The notes under the pieces: model-generated
The model's database searches: none
Told to the model about the DNA's origin: nothing
Seen by the model: the letters and a program-made list of their open reading frames with translations, nothing else
Made by a program: the position numbers and the translations under genes
From: UBA4877 sp002399285
GTDB taxonomy: Bacteria; Bacillota; Thermoanaerobacteria; Thermoanaerobacterales; UBA4877
Assembly: GCA_036771835.1 (NCBI GenBank)
Contig: DAIPGN010000017.1
Span: 1 to 45,078 of the forward strand
Length of the DNA stretch: 45,078 bases
Direction of reading: 5' to 3'
Shown here: positions 1-7,486 of the stretch, one piece after another
Layout of the letters: each line of letters opens with the position of its first letter
Position numbering within the stretch: position 1 is the first letter of the stretch

Positions 1-47
1 TGCGCCGATGGTACTCTACTTAGGGGAGAGTAGGCCGCTGCCAGACT
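1..47 (+). rRNA. rrf: 5S ribosomal RNA, 3' end only
   Basis: The first ~47 bases match the 3' part of bacterial 5S rRNA: the GCCGATGGTACT stretch followed by GGGAGAGTAGG and a CTGCCAGAC end. The 5' part lies outside the window. The tRNA genes that follow directly are consistent with the distal end of an rRNA operon. Confidence 0.85.
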
Positions 48-105
48 TTATGATTAAATCCTCTTGATTTTACCAATAATATAATATATAATATTTATCA
101 GATGT

Positions 106-180
106 TCCTCAGTAGCTCAATGGTGGAGCGACCGGCTGTTAACCGGTAGGTTGCAGGTTCGAGCCCTGCCTGGGGAGCCA
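106..180 (+). tRNA. tRNA-Asn (anticodon GTT)
   Basis: Complete cloverleaf. The acceptor strand TCCTCAG pairs with CTGGGGA, the anticodon loop is CTGTTAA giving GTT, the T arm contains GGTTCGAGCC, and CCA is encoded at the 3' end. It is probably co-transcribed with the upstream 5S rRNA. Confidence 0.96.
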
Positions 181-193
181 TTTATATATATAC

Positions 194-268
194 GCGGATG
201 TGGCTCAGTGGTGGAGTATCGGCTTCCCAAGCCGAGGGTCGCGGGTTCGAATCCCGTCATCCGCTCCA
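194..268 (+). tRNA. tRNA-Gly (anticodon CCC)
   Basis: Complete cloverleaf. The acceptor GCGGATG pairs with CATCCGC, the anticodon stem TCGGC/GCCGA encloses the loop TTCCCAA giving anticodon CCC, the T arm contains GGTTCGAATCC, and CCA is encoded. It lies 13 bases after tRNA-Asn, presumably in the same transcript. Confidence 0.93.
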
Positions 269-296
269 AATTAAGATATGAATAATGATATTATGC

Positions 297-395
297 TTGC
301 ATAACCCTGGGAAGCCTTTGCTGATTGGCTTTTCGGGGTTTTTATCGCTTTAAAAACTACTGGTTATGCAATGGTTAAAAGGCCTAAGCTCTGAG
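297..395. repeat. Diverged ~100 bp repeat, copy 1 (left border of island)
   Basis: This segment aligns along its whole length with 3024-3125. It shares GCCTTTGCTGAT, a CGGGGTTTTTAT-like terminator end, AAAAC..C.GGTTATGC and AAAGGCC followed by CTCT. The first half folds into an imperfect hairpin (AACCC..AAGCC / GGCTT..GGGTT) with a following T-run, so it probably also terminates the rRNA/tRNA transcript. The order and spacing of the shared blocks match to within about a base. Confidence 0.75.
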
Positions 396-813
396 CGGAA
401 TTAAGCAAGAAAAGAATAACTCCTATGGTAAAATGAAAGCGCCTGGTAATCGCGAAACAAGAAGATCATAGGAGTTGCCACATGAATAACGATATAGACA
501 GTTTATACATACAAAAGTGTATTTTATAAGGGATTATGCACTGGTGCGATAACGTAATTACTTAAGGCGTTTCAGTGGCTCGAAAAGCAAAAGGACAATA
601 TTGAATCCATGTGTGAAGTCCAGTTGATTGGTATTCAAGTCGGAGTGCCAGCATACAGAAGCGCATTATTTATAGCCGTGACATTGATAATTGCCTCGCT
701 GAAAAGAAGAACTAGTTATTTTGCTGGTTTGCGGGCTGCTTTGTCAAGCTGAAAGAAGCTGTCAATACATACGATGTGTAAATGGTATGTCATCTTTGAG
801 AGGAGGAAGATAA
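396..813. other. Gene-poor stretch with a 10 bp inverted repeat and gene debris
   Basis: No complete gene is visible. A perfect inverted repeat AACTCCTATG / CATAGGAGTT lies at 418-427 and 467-476. It is followed by an ATG-led stub (482) that stops after about 15 codons. A degenerate open stretch around 570-760 has no recognisable product. The arrangement could be the decayed end of an insertion element, but no transposase motif can be read. Confidence 0.4.
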
Positions 814-1842
814 GTGCCCTTTACCATTGTTCGTCAGGACATCACAAAAATGAAGGCCGACGCCATCGTCAATGCTGCAAACACAGACCTTGCTATGGGC
901 GGCGGCGTTTGCGGTGCCATATTTAAAGCTGCGGGAGCGGCACAACTCCAAGCCGCCTGTGATAAACTCGCTCCGATAAAGACGGGTGAGGCTGTTATTA
1001 CGCCGGGCTTTAATCTCCCGGCGAAGTTTGTCATTCATGCGGCCGGTCCCGTCTATCAGCAGTGGAACAAAGAGCAAAGCGAGGAGCAACTCCGCGCCTC
1101 TTATACGAACTCGCTGAAACGGGCCATTGAAAATAAGTGTGAAAGCATAGTGTTTCCACTGATTTCAAGCGGCATCTATGGTTATCCGAAAGACGCAGCT
1201 CTGCAGGTCGCGACCGCTGCAATCCAGGCTTTCCTTGCTGACCATGATATTGATGTGACGCTTGTGGTGTTTGACAGGTCGGCATTTACCGTCAGCCGCG
1301 AACTGCTGGGAGCTGTCGAAAGCTACATCGACGAGCATTACGTTGAAACGCACGAAATCAGGAGACGACTGCTTGATGTAGAGCGGGAAGCCCTACCCAA
1401 AGCCGATGAGGGCGTTAGTAAATATAACGAGACTCTTTTTGAAGAGATGATTGCCCCATCTGTCGGCGCACCCGCTCCGCTTGATGATTTGGTCGGCAAC
1501 CTTGACGAGCCGTTCTCCAAGATGCTTCTGCGTCTTATTGATGCCAAGGGAAAGACAGACGTGGAGATTTATAAACGTGCCAACATTGACCGAAAGCTGT
1601 TTTCAAAGATCAGAACCGGCAAAGGCTACATGCCGAGCAAGCGTACGGCTATTGCCCTCGCCGTTGCGTTGGAATTGTCACTCGATGAAACGGACGACTT
1701 TCTGAAGCGGGCCGGCTATGCGCTGTCACACGCCGTCAAGTTTGATGTTATCGTGGAGTATTTCATTACAAATGGCAAGTATGATGTTTTTGAGATAAAT
1801 GAAGTACTGTTCAAGTACGACCAGCCGTTGTTGGGTGGATGA
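814..1842 (+). CDS. Macro-domain protein with C-terminal HTH-like region
   Basis: 342-residue protein. Residues ~1-170 form a macro (Appr-1''-p processing) domain, which binds or hydrolyses ADP-ribose derivatives. The diagnostic parts are DAIVNAANTDLAMGGGVCGAIFKAAG near the N-terminus and PLISSGIYGYP near residue 115. The C-terminal third (~230-340) contains a helical region resembling XRE-type DNA-binding folds (KLFSKIRTGKGYMPSKRTAIALAVAL). The start is GTG with AGGAGG at 801-806. A vWA protein and an ADP-ribosylglycohydrolase remnant follow, suggesting an ADP-ribose metabolism or signalling module. The family assignment is firm; whether the C-terminal part binds DNA is inference. Confidence 0.88.
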   Translation: MPFTIVRQDITKMKADAIVNAANTDLAMGGGVCGAIFKAAGAAQLQAACDKLAPIKTGEAVITPGFNLPAKFVIHAAGPVYQQWNKEQSEEQLRASYTNSLKRAIENKCESIVFPLISSGIYGYPKDAALQVATAAIQAFLADHDIDVTLVVFDRSAFTVSRELLGAVESYIDEHYVETHEIRRRLLDVEREALPKADEGVSKYNETLFEEMIAPSVGAPAPLDDLVGNLDEPFSKMLLRLIDAKGKTDVEIYKRANIDRKLFSKIRTGKGYMPSKRTAIALAVALELSLDETDDFLKRAGYALSHAVKFDVIVEYFITNGKYDVFEINEVLFKYDQPLLGG

Positions 1843-1893
1843 GAATGTATATCTGTAAAATCCCATTTGTGATCCTGTTTGCGTTTTGCAAGC

Positions 1894-2004
1894 ATGACGA
1901 AAACGGCTCCCAAATACTGTACCAAGGGCAGAGATGAGGACTTTGGCGATGACATAGGCTATTGCGAAGAATTCAAATGCGGCCTGTATGAACAGCAGTC
2001 ATAA
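1894..2004 (+). CDS. Small cysteine-containing ORF (36 residues)
   Basis: An ATG-started frame of 36 codons encodes a polar peptide with three cysteines (KYCTKG, YCEEFKCGLY) that could be part of a zinc or metal site. It sits between the macro-domain and vWA genes. There is no convincing ribosome-binding site directly upstream, and the peptide may be the tail of a decayed larger gene. I do not recognise a family. A perfect 7 bp hairpin (GTCGCTT/AAGCGAC) follows at 2005-2021. Confidence 0.35.
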   Translation: MTKTAPKYCTKGRDEDFGDDIGYCEEFKCGLYEQQS

Positions 2005-2083
2005 TGTCGCTTTCGAAGCGACCATGCGCCCCTCCCAAAAGTTTAGAATTAAGTTAATCTAAAACTTTAAGGAGGATACGGCA

Positions 2084-2737
2084 ATGAAAAAAGGATTAAC
2101 AGAACTGGTTTTTATACTCGACAAGAGTGGCTCGATGAGTGGACTGGAAGCCGATACCATAGGCGGGTACAATGCAATGCTCACAAAACAGCAGGCAGTA
2201 GAGGGCGAATGCCATATCACGACGGTGCTGTTCGATAACAACTACGAACTTCTCCACGACCGTATCGACATTAAGGCGGTCAGTGCTATTACGAAAAAGG
2301 AATACGTTGTCGGAGGTTCCACTGCATTGCTTGATGCGATTAGCAGGACGATAAACAAAATCGACAATGTTCAGAAGCATACCGCTGATAGCTACCGAGC
2401 CGAAAAGGTGATGTTTGTGATTATAACAGACGGCGAAGAAAACTCCAGCCGGGAATACTCTGCCGAAAAGATTAAGGCGTTGATCGAGCGGCAAAAGGAG
2501 AAATACGGGTGGGAGTTCATCTTCCTTGGAGCAAACATCGATGCCGTACAGACCGCCGGGTGGTTTGGAATAGCACCTGACAGAGCGGTTGACTATCTCG
2601 CCGACAGCAAGGGTACGGAATTGAACTTCAAGGTGATGAACGCGGCTGTGGCGGCCTTCCGCGAAGCAGGCACTGTTAATGAGGCTTGCTTTGAGGAAAT
2701 CCGTAAGGACGTAAAGCGGCGAGGGGGCCGGAAATAA
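2084..2737 (+). CDS. vWA domain protein (TerY-like)
   Basis: 217-residue protein that is essentially one von Willebrand factor A domain. The MIDAS motif DKSGSMSG is at residues 14-21, GGSTALLDAI supplies the conserved threonine region near residue 77, and ITDGEENSS is near residue 113. Such proteins bind Mg2+ or Mn2+ and act as scaffolds; this one lacks a signal peptide and is probably cytoplasmic. AAGGAGG lies 8 bases before the ATG. Its TAA stop overlaps the ATG of the following ADP-ribosylglycohydrolase remnant (TAATG), so the two were translationally coupled. Together with the macro-domain gene this forms an ADP-ribose-associated operon; the exact role is unknown. Confidence 0.88.
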   Translation: MKKGLTELVFILDKSGSMSGLEADTIGGYNAMLTKQQAVEGECHITTVLFDNNYELLHDRIDIKAVSAITKKEYVVGGSTALLDAISRTINKIDNVQKHTADSYRAEKVMFVIITDGEENSSREYSAEKIKALIERQKEKYGWEFIFLGANIDAVQTAGWFGIAPDRAVDYLADSKGTELNFKVMNAAVAAFREAGTVNEACFEEIRKDVKRRGGRK

Positions 2738-2925
2738 TGCTCGGTGCGATTATCGGCGACATCACAGGTTCTGTCTTCGAGTATCATAACATCAAAACAA
2801 AAGACTTTTCGCTGTTTGGTGACGCCAGCTTTTTTCAGATGATACAAATCAAAGAATACATAGAGCGTAAGCATGGATAAGACCTGAGTAAAACTTTGGA
2901 AAAAATCTGCCCGGTTTATCGCTTG
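2737..2925 (+). pseudogene. ADP-ribosylglycohydrolase remnant (internal deletion, in-frame stop)
   Basis: The first ~28 codons read MLGAIIGDITGSVFEYHNIK followed by TKDFSLFG, the classic N-terminus of ADP-ribosylglycohydrolase (ARH/DraG) proteins. The frame then jumps to a C-terminal motif, IKEYIERKHG, then a TAA where family members usually have Tyr, then DLSKTLEKICPVYR. The central ~150 residues that carry most metal and substrate ligands are absent. This is a decayed gene, once translationally coupled to the vWA gene. The following bases to 3015 stay open but are not recognisable. Confidence 0.75.
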
Positions 2926-3023
2926 TACAACGGGTTCGTTGACAAAATTTCCGCAACCGATGGAAATGGCGCACCATATCAAAGATTCACGATAAACACA
3001 AATCAAGACAAGTGATACTGTGT

Positions 3024-3125
3024 TTGCACGACCCCCGAAAGGCCTTTGCTGATGGCTTCCACGGGGCTTTTTATTGCTCAGAAAACCGCCGGTTATGCCA
3101 GTGGAGGAAAGGCCCTGACTCTTAG
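3024..3125. repeat. Diverged ~100 bp repeat, copy 2 (right border of island)
   Basis: Direct-orientation partner of 297-395. It contains a hairpin CCCCG..AGGCC / GGCTT..CGGGG followed by CTTTTTATT, i.e. a plausible rho-independent terminator, and then the shared downstream block with GGTTATGC and AAAGGCC. The two copies enclose the macro/vWA/ARH module. Confidence 0.75.
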
Positions 3126-3188
3126 ATAAATGTCAAGATAAGATATCTGAATAATTGTATGATATAATCTATATTAGAGGTGATCGAT

Positions 3189-4712
3189 ATGTTGGATGAA
3201 ACAATTTCAAAAAATAAATCTGCCATAGATGGGTATACGGGGATGGATATACCTAAATTTCTGGAGAAACCCTCCCCGATTACCGACATAAGGGAAACGA
3301 AAGAGTACGATGTCGTCGTAGTCGGAGCAGGATCCCCCGGTGTTCCCTGCGCTCTTGCTGCCGTTGAAGCGGGCGTTAAGGTGGCACTGCTGCAAAAGGA
3401 GAAGTTCGCTGCGGCGAGGGGGAATGCCGGAGCGGGCATTGATCTTAAGGCCAGTGACCCGGCCGATGTCGAGAGCTTGGTTTCCCTGCTGATGGCCGAT
3501 TCTGCTCATCGGCCCAAGCGTGAATTGATCGAGCTGTGGGCGGAAAACTCCGGCGAAGCTGTACAATGGCTCCTTGAAAAATCGAAGGAAGCCGGTGCGC
3601 AAATCATCGATATGGGCAATGGGCCGCAAGAAGCCATGCTCAAGAAGTACGGCTACAACATAAAATTCCTTACCTCGTATTTTGGACCCAAACCGTACGA
3701 TACCGGTTCGGGAATGATAGCCTTGTGCAAACAGGCTGTAAAAGAAGGAGTCGACGTTTTCTACAGCACGCCTGCCCAACAGCTGGTCGTCGAGAATGGA
3801 AGGGTGACCGGCGTCATAGCCAAGGATAGTCAGGGATATGTGCGCTTCAATGCCAGGAAAGCCGTCGTGGTCGGCACCGGCGACTATCAGAACGATGCGG
3901 GTATGCTTAGATACTATATGCCGGACGTGGTGAATCTGCAGTGCAAAAAGAACGGCAGAACCGGCGACGGGCACAAGATGATCGTGTGGGCCGGCGGAAA
4001 GATCGAAAACGTAGGGCACACCAAGATGTGCCATGACTTCGATTCAGGCCCGGCCGGCATGTGCGATATGCCTTTCCTTCGCGTAAGGCTGAATGGAAGG
4101 CGATTTTGTGACGAGACCGTCGGAATGGAGCTCATGAACTGCTACCTGCTTAGCGCGGAAGATCAGGGCCACTACTGCCAGATATTCGACTCGTCCTATA
4201 TGAGCAAGGCAGCTGGTTGGCCGGGCGCGCCGGCCGACCCTGAGGAAATGAAAAAGTATATGCCTGAAGAGAAAGCGGATCGTACCGGTGTGATCAGAGG
4301 GCTGATCAACACCTTTAAAGCCGACACTCTGGAGGAACTTGCTGCAAAGCTGGGAATCAAAGACACTGAGGCGTTCGTCGCAACTGTCAAGCGTTATAAC
4401 GAGATGGCCTCCGCCGGGCAAGACACCGAGTTCGGCGTGCCGTCCAAATATCTGAAGACGATCGACACGCCTCCGTATTATGGTATTCACCGCCATATAC
4501 GCCTGACCATGGCCTGCTCCGGCGTGGAGGTCAACGGTGATCTCCAATGCCTCGACACCGAAGGGAAGCCCATTGAAGGGCTATATGCGATAGGAAACTG
4601 CGCGGGGAACTTTTACGGCGGCGTTGACTACCCGCTGACAGTGTTTGGGCTGAACCTCGGTCACAACTACACCGAGGGATACGTTGTCGGCAAAATGGTC
4701 GCGGCTCTGTAA
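3189..4712 (+). CDS. FAD-dependent oxidoreductase, fumarate reductase flavoprotein type
   Basis: 507-residue flavoprotein of the SdhA/FrdA-like FAD_binding_2 family. The N-terminal Rossmann motif VVVVGAGSPGVPCALAAVEAG binds FAD at residues ~40-60. A C-terminal segment near residue 460 (GLYAIGNCAG, GGVDYPLTVFG) is the usual second FAD contact. There is no signal peptide, FMN domain or haem motif, so it is a soluble single-domain enzyme; members reduce fumarate, urocanate, ketosteroids or related enoates, and the substrate here cannot be told. A GTG at 3180 is in frame, but ATG 3189 has AGGTGA at the proper distance and is preferred. Monocistronic, ending in a strong terminator. Confidence 0.85.
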   Translation: MLDETISKNKSAIDGYTGMDIPKFLEKPSPITDIRETKEYDVVVVGAGSPGVPCALAAVEAGVKVALLQKEKFAAARGNAGAGIDLKASDPADVESLVSLLMADSAHRPKRELIELWAENSGEAVQWLLEKSKEAGAQIIDMGNGPQEAMLKKYGYNIKFLTSYFGPKPYDTGSGMIALCKQAVKEGVDVFYSTPAQQLVVENGRVTGVIAKDSQGYVRFNARKAVVVGTGDYQNDAGMLRYYMPDVVNLQCKKNGRTGDGHKMIVWAGGKIENVGHTKMCHDFDSGPAGMCDMPFLRVRLNGRRFCDETVGMELMNCYLLSAEDQGHYCQIFDSSYMSKAAGWPGAPADPEEMKKYMPEEKADRTGVIRGLINTFKADTLEELAAKLGIKDTEAFVATVKRYNEMASAGQDTEFGVPSKYLKTIDTPPYYGIHRHIRLTMACSGVEVNGDLQCLDTEGKPIEGLYAIGNCAGNFYGGVDYPLTVFGLNLGHNYTEGYVVGKMVAAL

Positions 4713-4751
4713 GCCCCGTCCCATAATGCTGCGGCAATAAGACTCATTGCA

Positions 4752-4788
4752 AAAAGCGCTGCGTAGGGACAAGCCTGCGTAGCGCTTT
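4752..4788 (+). terminator. Rho-independent terminator after the flavoprotein gene
   Basis: A 14 bp stem (AAAAGCGCTGCGTA / TGCGTAGCGCTTTT, G-U pairs allowed) with a short loop lies just after the flavoprotein stop codon. Its position between convergent genes suggests it may work in both directions. Confidence 0.75.
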
Positions 4789-4899
4789 TGCGTATATCCG
4801 CTCTGACGGATAAAAGTCCTGAATTAGTTCGTCAGTGGGAAAGATACAGCCAACGGCAAACGCACCGCCGGTGACGGCAAATAATTTTAGTTGAAAAAC

Positions 4900-5838
4900 T
4901 TAACCTTTTTGATAAAATGCTTTATAAAGTTTGATAAATTTTTCATCTCTATTACGGATGGCTTCCTCATCTTTGCCATTAGAATAATCATAGAAGCCTT
5001 TGCCGCTTTTAACACCCAACTGGCCCTTTTCTACTTTTTCCTTAAGTACCGGCATGCTTTCAGCATTGCTTAACTGCGGCAATAAATATTCTGTAACAGC
5101 ATTAAATATGTTTAGCCCGCCAAGGTCGGCTGTTTCAAAAGGCCCTATGCATGCATATCTAAAACCAATGCCGTATTTGACTGCTTTATCCACATCTTCT
5201 GCCGTGGCCACACCCATTTCAACTATGTTTGCGGCCTCTCTTAGTATTGCACACTGAAGGCGGTTGCCTATAAAGCCGTCGACTTCTTTTTGCAATATAA
5301 CAGGCTTTTTGTCTATAATTTCTGCAAGTCTATAGATTGCATCTGCAGTTTCGTCAGTGGTTTCATTGCCCTTGATAATTTCCACAAGAGGTACCAGGTG
5401 AGGCGGGTTAAAAAAATGCATTCCTGCAAAACGCCCCGGCCTTTTTATAGCCTTTGCCATTTCCGTTATGCTCAGTCCCGATGTATTCGAAGTTAAAATT
5501 GCGTCTTCTTTAGCGATTGAAGAAACTTCACCCCAAAAGGTATGCTTTGCATCCATATCTTCTACTATGTTTTCAATTACAAAGTCACAGTCTGCAAAAA
5601 CGTTTTTATCCGTAGCATACTGTATCTTCTCCATCACTTTTTTGGAGTCTTCTTCGGTTGACATACCTGCTGCAATGAGACTTTCCTGGCTTAATGCAAT
5701 CTGCTTTTTGGCCTTTTCAAGGCTTGGCGTGGCCCTGTTATAAAGGGCGACCTTATAGTCGTACTTTGCAAATATCTGCACAAGTGAAGTGCCCATGGTT
5801 CCGGCGCCGGCTATTACGATGCTTTTGACATTTTCCAT
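4900..5838 (-). CDS. hbd: 3-hydroxyacyl-CoA (3-hydroxybutyryl-CoA) dehydrogenase
   Basis: 312-residue NAD(P)-dependent dehydrogenase that oxidises 3-hydroxyacyl-CoA or, in fermenting clostridia, reduces acetoacetyl-CoA. The N-terminal Rossmann motif IAGAGTMGTSL is at residues ~9-19. SNTSGLSITEMA and GMHFFNPPHLVPLVEI (catalytic His region) are in the middle, and the C-terminal helical domain has DGFIGNRL and GVKSGKGFYDYS. Length is close to the usual ~280-310. AAAGGA precedes the ATG. It is not next to crotonase, thiolase or electron-transfer genes, so this is probably an isolated paralogue; physiological substrate uncertain. Confidence 0.88.
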   Translation of the reverse strand: MENVKSIVIAGAGTMGTSLVQIFAKYDYKVALYNRATPSLEKAKKQIALSQESLIAAGMSTEEDSKKVMEKIQYATDKNVFADCDFVIENIVEDMDAKHTFWGEVSSIAKEDAILTSNTSGLSITEMAKAIKRPGRFAGMHFFNPPHLVPLVEIIKGNETTDETADAIYRLAEIIDKKPVILQKEVDGFIGNRLQCAILREAANIVEMGVATAEDVDKAVKYGIGFRYACIGPFETADLGGLNIFNAVTEYLLPQLSNAESMPVLKEKVEKGQLGVKSGKGFYDYSNGKDEEAIRNRDEKFIKLYKAFYQKG

Positions 5839-6025
5839 ATAATATTGATCCTTTCTTTACTAAGATAAGTTAATTATATCACAAATGTTATTGATAAATA
5901 AGATTTTAACAAAGTCGGAAAAGGTCCATAGTATATATTAAAAGCTCAAAACATATTATTGCTGCCAATCATAGTTGAGAGCCGCCGAACATATAATGAT
6001 ATGATAAATAATATAGGTGATGCGT

Positions 6026-6493
6026 ATGGATAAGGATTTTTACACTTTCAGTGAATATATGAAGAAAGAGGACGATTCTCTTACCGCTTCTATGGAAGAT
6101 TATCTGGAGATGATATATAGATTATCCGATCAGAATAAGTTTACCCGGATCAATGAACTCTCTGCTGCTCTTAACGTACAGCCTCCGTCTGCTACTAAAA
6201 TGGTACAGAAGTTATCCGAAATGAAGCTGATCAAATATGAAAAATACGGCGTTATCATGCTTGAGGAAAAAGGCAAACAAATGGGGGAGAGTCTTATTAA
6301 AAGGCATAATATGATCGCAAAATTTCTTGGATTACTTGGGGTGCCTGATGAAGAGATATTGGAGGAAACGGAAAAAATAGAGCATACGGTAAGTGAAAAG
6401 ACGATGAAAAGCTTTAATGACTTCATACAGTTCATGGATAATAATTCTGATATAGAGCGGCAATATTTTTTGTTTACAAAGAGTCATGGGTAA
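6026..6493 (+). CDS. mntR: Manganese-dependent repressor MntR (DtxR family)
   Basis: 155-residue DtxR/MntR-type regulator that represses metal uptake genes when Mn2+ (or Fe2+) binds. The N-terminal winged helix has SMEDYLEMIY with the metal ligands Asp and Glu seen in Bacillus MntR; the recognition helix is PPSATKMVQKL. The dimerisation domain has RHNMIAKFLGLLGV (His ligand) and TEKIEHTVS (Glu, Glu, His ligands), so the full ligand set is present. It lacks the SH3 domain of DtxR/IdeR. ATG 6026 is preferred over the in-frame GTG 6017 because AGGTGA lies at the right distance. No metal transporter gene is adjacent. Confidence 0.9.
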   Translation: MDKDFYTFSEYMKKEDDSLTASMEDYLEMIYRLSDQNKFTRINELSAALNVQPPSATKMVQKLSEMKLIKYEKYGVIMLEEKGKQMGESLIKRHNMIAKFLGLLGVPDEEILEETEKIEHTVSEKTMKSFNDFIQFMDNNSDIERQYFLFTKSHG

Positions 6494-6570
6494 TATACCA
6501 TTTAGACTTGCGTTAAAAGGATATGATGCTTATAATTGAATATGTAAACAATCATATTCAGGTGATACTT

Positions 6571-7134
6571 ATGACTCTATTGAATTTAAAAGATCTTATG
6601 GATACCTGCATGTCATGCCAGAAATGTGGTCTTGCATCAACAAGGCAAAATGTGGCTTTTGGCGAGGGAAATTTAAGGGCTAAGATCATGTTTATTGGTG
6701 AAGGCCCGGGTGCCGAGGAGGATGCACAAGGCCGTCCTTTTGTTGGACGAGCCGGCCGGCTGTTAGATAAAATGTTGGCTGATACGGGATTAAAAAGAGA
6801 AGAAGTGTATATTGCCAACATTGTTAAATGCAGGCCGCCGGGAAACAGGGTCCCGACTCCGGAGGAAGCTGAGACATGTCTGCCGTATCTCAGAAATCAA
6901 GTGGCTATAGTAAGACCGAAGATAATCGTATGTCTTGGAGCCACAGCCATGACTTATTGTATAGACCGCACCTATAAATCGATAGGTCCCGTCAGAGGAA
7001 AATGGTTTGACAGGAAGGGATGCAAGATGATGGCTACTTATCATCCTGCCGCGTTGCTGAGAGATCCGAGAAAGCTGGATGTTGTCATGGAAGACTTCAG
7101 GTCTATGAAAAATCTCAATGATGCCATAGAATAA
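6571..7134 (+). CDS. Type-4 (family 4) uracil-DNA glycosylase, Fe-S
   Basis: 187-residue thermophile-type uracil-DNA glycosylase that removes uracil arising from cytosine deamination. Cysteines for the 4Fe-4S cluster occur as CMSCQKC near residue 13 and as Cys in IVKCRPP and ETCLPYL. Motif 1 is GEGPGAEEDAQGRPFVGRAG and the catalytic-loop motif HPAALLRDP lies near the C-terminus. In-frame starts at 6523 and 6526 would add an unrelated leader. ATG 6571, preceded by CAGGTGA, gives the family-typical N-terminus and is chosen. Confidence 0.92.
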   Translation: MTLLNLKDLMDTCMSCQKCGLASTRQNVAFGEGNLRAKIMFIGEGPGAEEDAQGRPFVGRAGRLLDKMLADTGLKREEVYIANIVKCRPPGNRVPTPEEAETCLPYLRNQVAIVRPKIIVCLGATAMTYCIDRTYKSIGPVRGKWFDRKGCKMMATYHPAALLRDPRKLDVVMEDFRSMKNLNDAIE

Positions 7135-7168
7135 ATTCCAAAATTTACAGATGGAATAACAAAATGTA

Positions 7169-7197
7169 TTGACATAGGTATAGATACATAGTATAAT
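7169..7197 (+). promoter_or_regulatory. Consensus sigma-A promoter of the tRNA-Ala/tRNA-Ile pair
   Basis: TTGACA at 7169-7174 and TATAAT at 7192-7197 are separated by exactly 17 bp, a perfect housekeeping promoter about 20 bp upstream of the first tRNA. Confidence 0.92.
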
Positions 7198-7216
7198 TAT
7201 AAACGTCGGTTGATTC

Positions 7217-7292
7217 GGGGGTGTAGCTCAGCTGGGAGAGCACCTGCCTTGCAAGCAGGGGGTCAGCGGTTCGATTCCGCTCATCTCCACCA
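7217..7292 (+). tRNA. tRNA-Ala (anticodon TGC)
   Basis: 76-base cloverleaf. Acceptor GGGGGTG pairs with CATCTCC, the anticodon stem CCTGC/GCAGG encloses loop CTTGCAA giving TGC, and CCA is encoded. Transcribed from the perfect promoter just upstream. Confidence 0.96.
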
Positions 7293-7297
7293 TATAT

Positions 7298-7374
<77 letters not shown>

Positions 7375-7422
7375 TGTAAAATTGGATTAAGCCCTGTTAG
7401 TGGGTTTTTGACCCCCTTTGTA

Positions 7423-7448
7423 CCCTTGCTATAAGCAGGGGAATTTTT
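7423..7448 (+). terminator. Probable terminator of the tRNA transcript
   Basis: A 7 bp stem CCCTTGC / GCAGGGG (one G-U pair), loop TATAA, is followed by AATTTTTA, 49 bases after tRNA-Ile. Confidence 0.5.
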
Positions 7449-7486
7449 ATATCTGCGAATGGGGAAAATTTAAATGAGGTGTTATT

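Noticed and set aside
3207..4034. Long minus-strand ORF (275 residues) inside the flavoprotein gene
   Set aside because: Antisense shadow of a clear FAD-dependent reductase; no family features or ribosome site.
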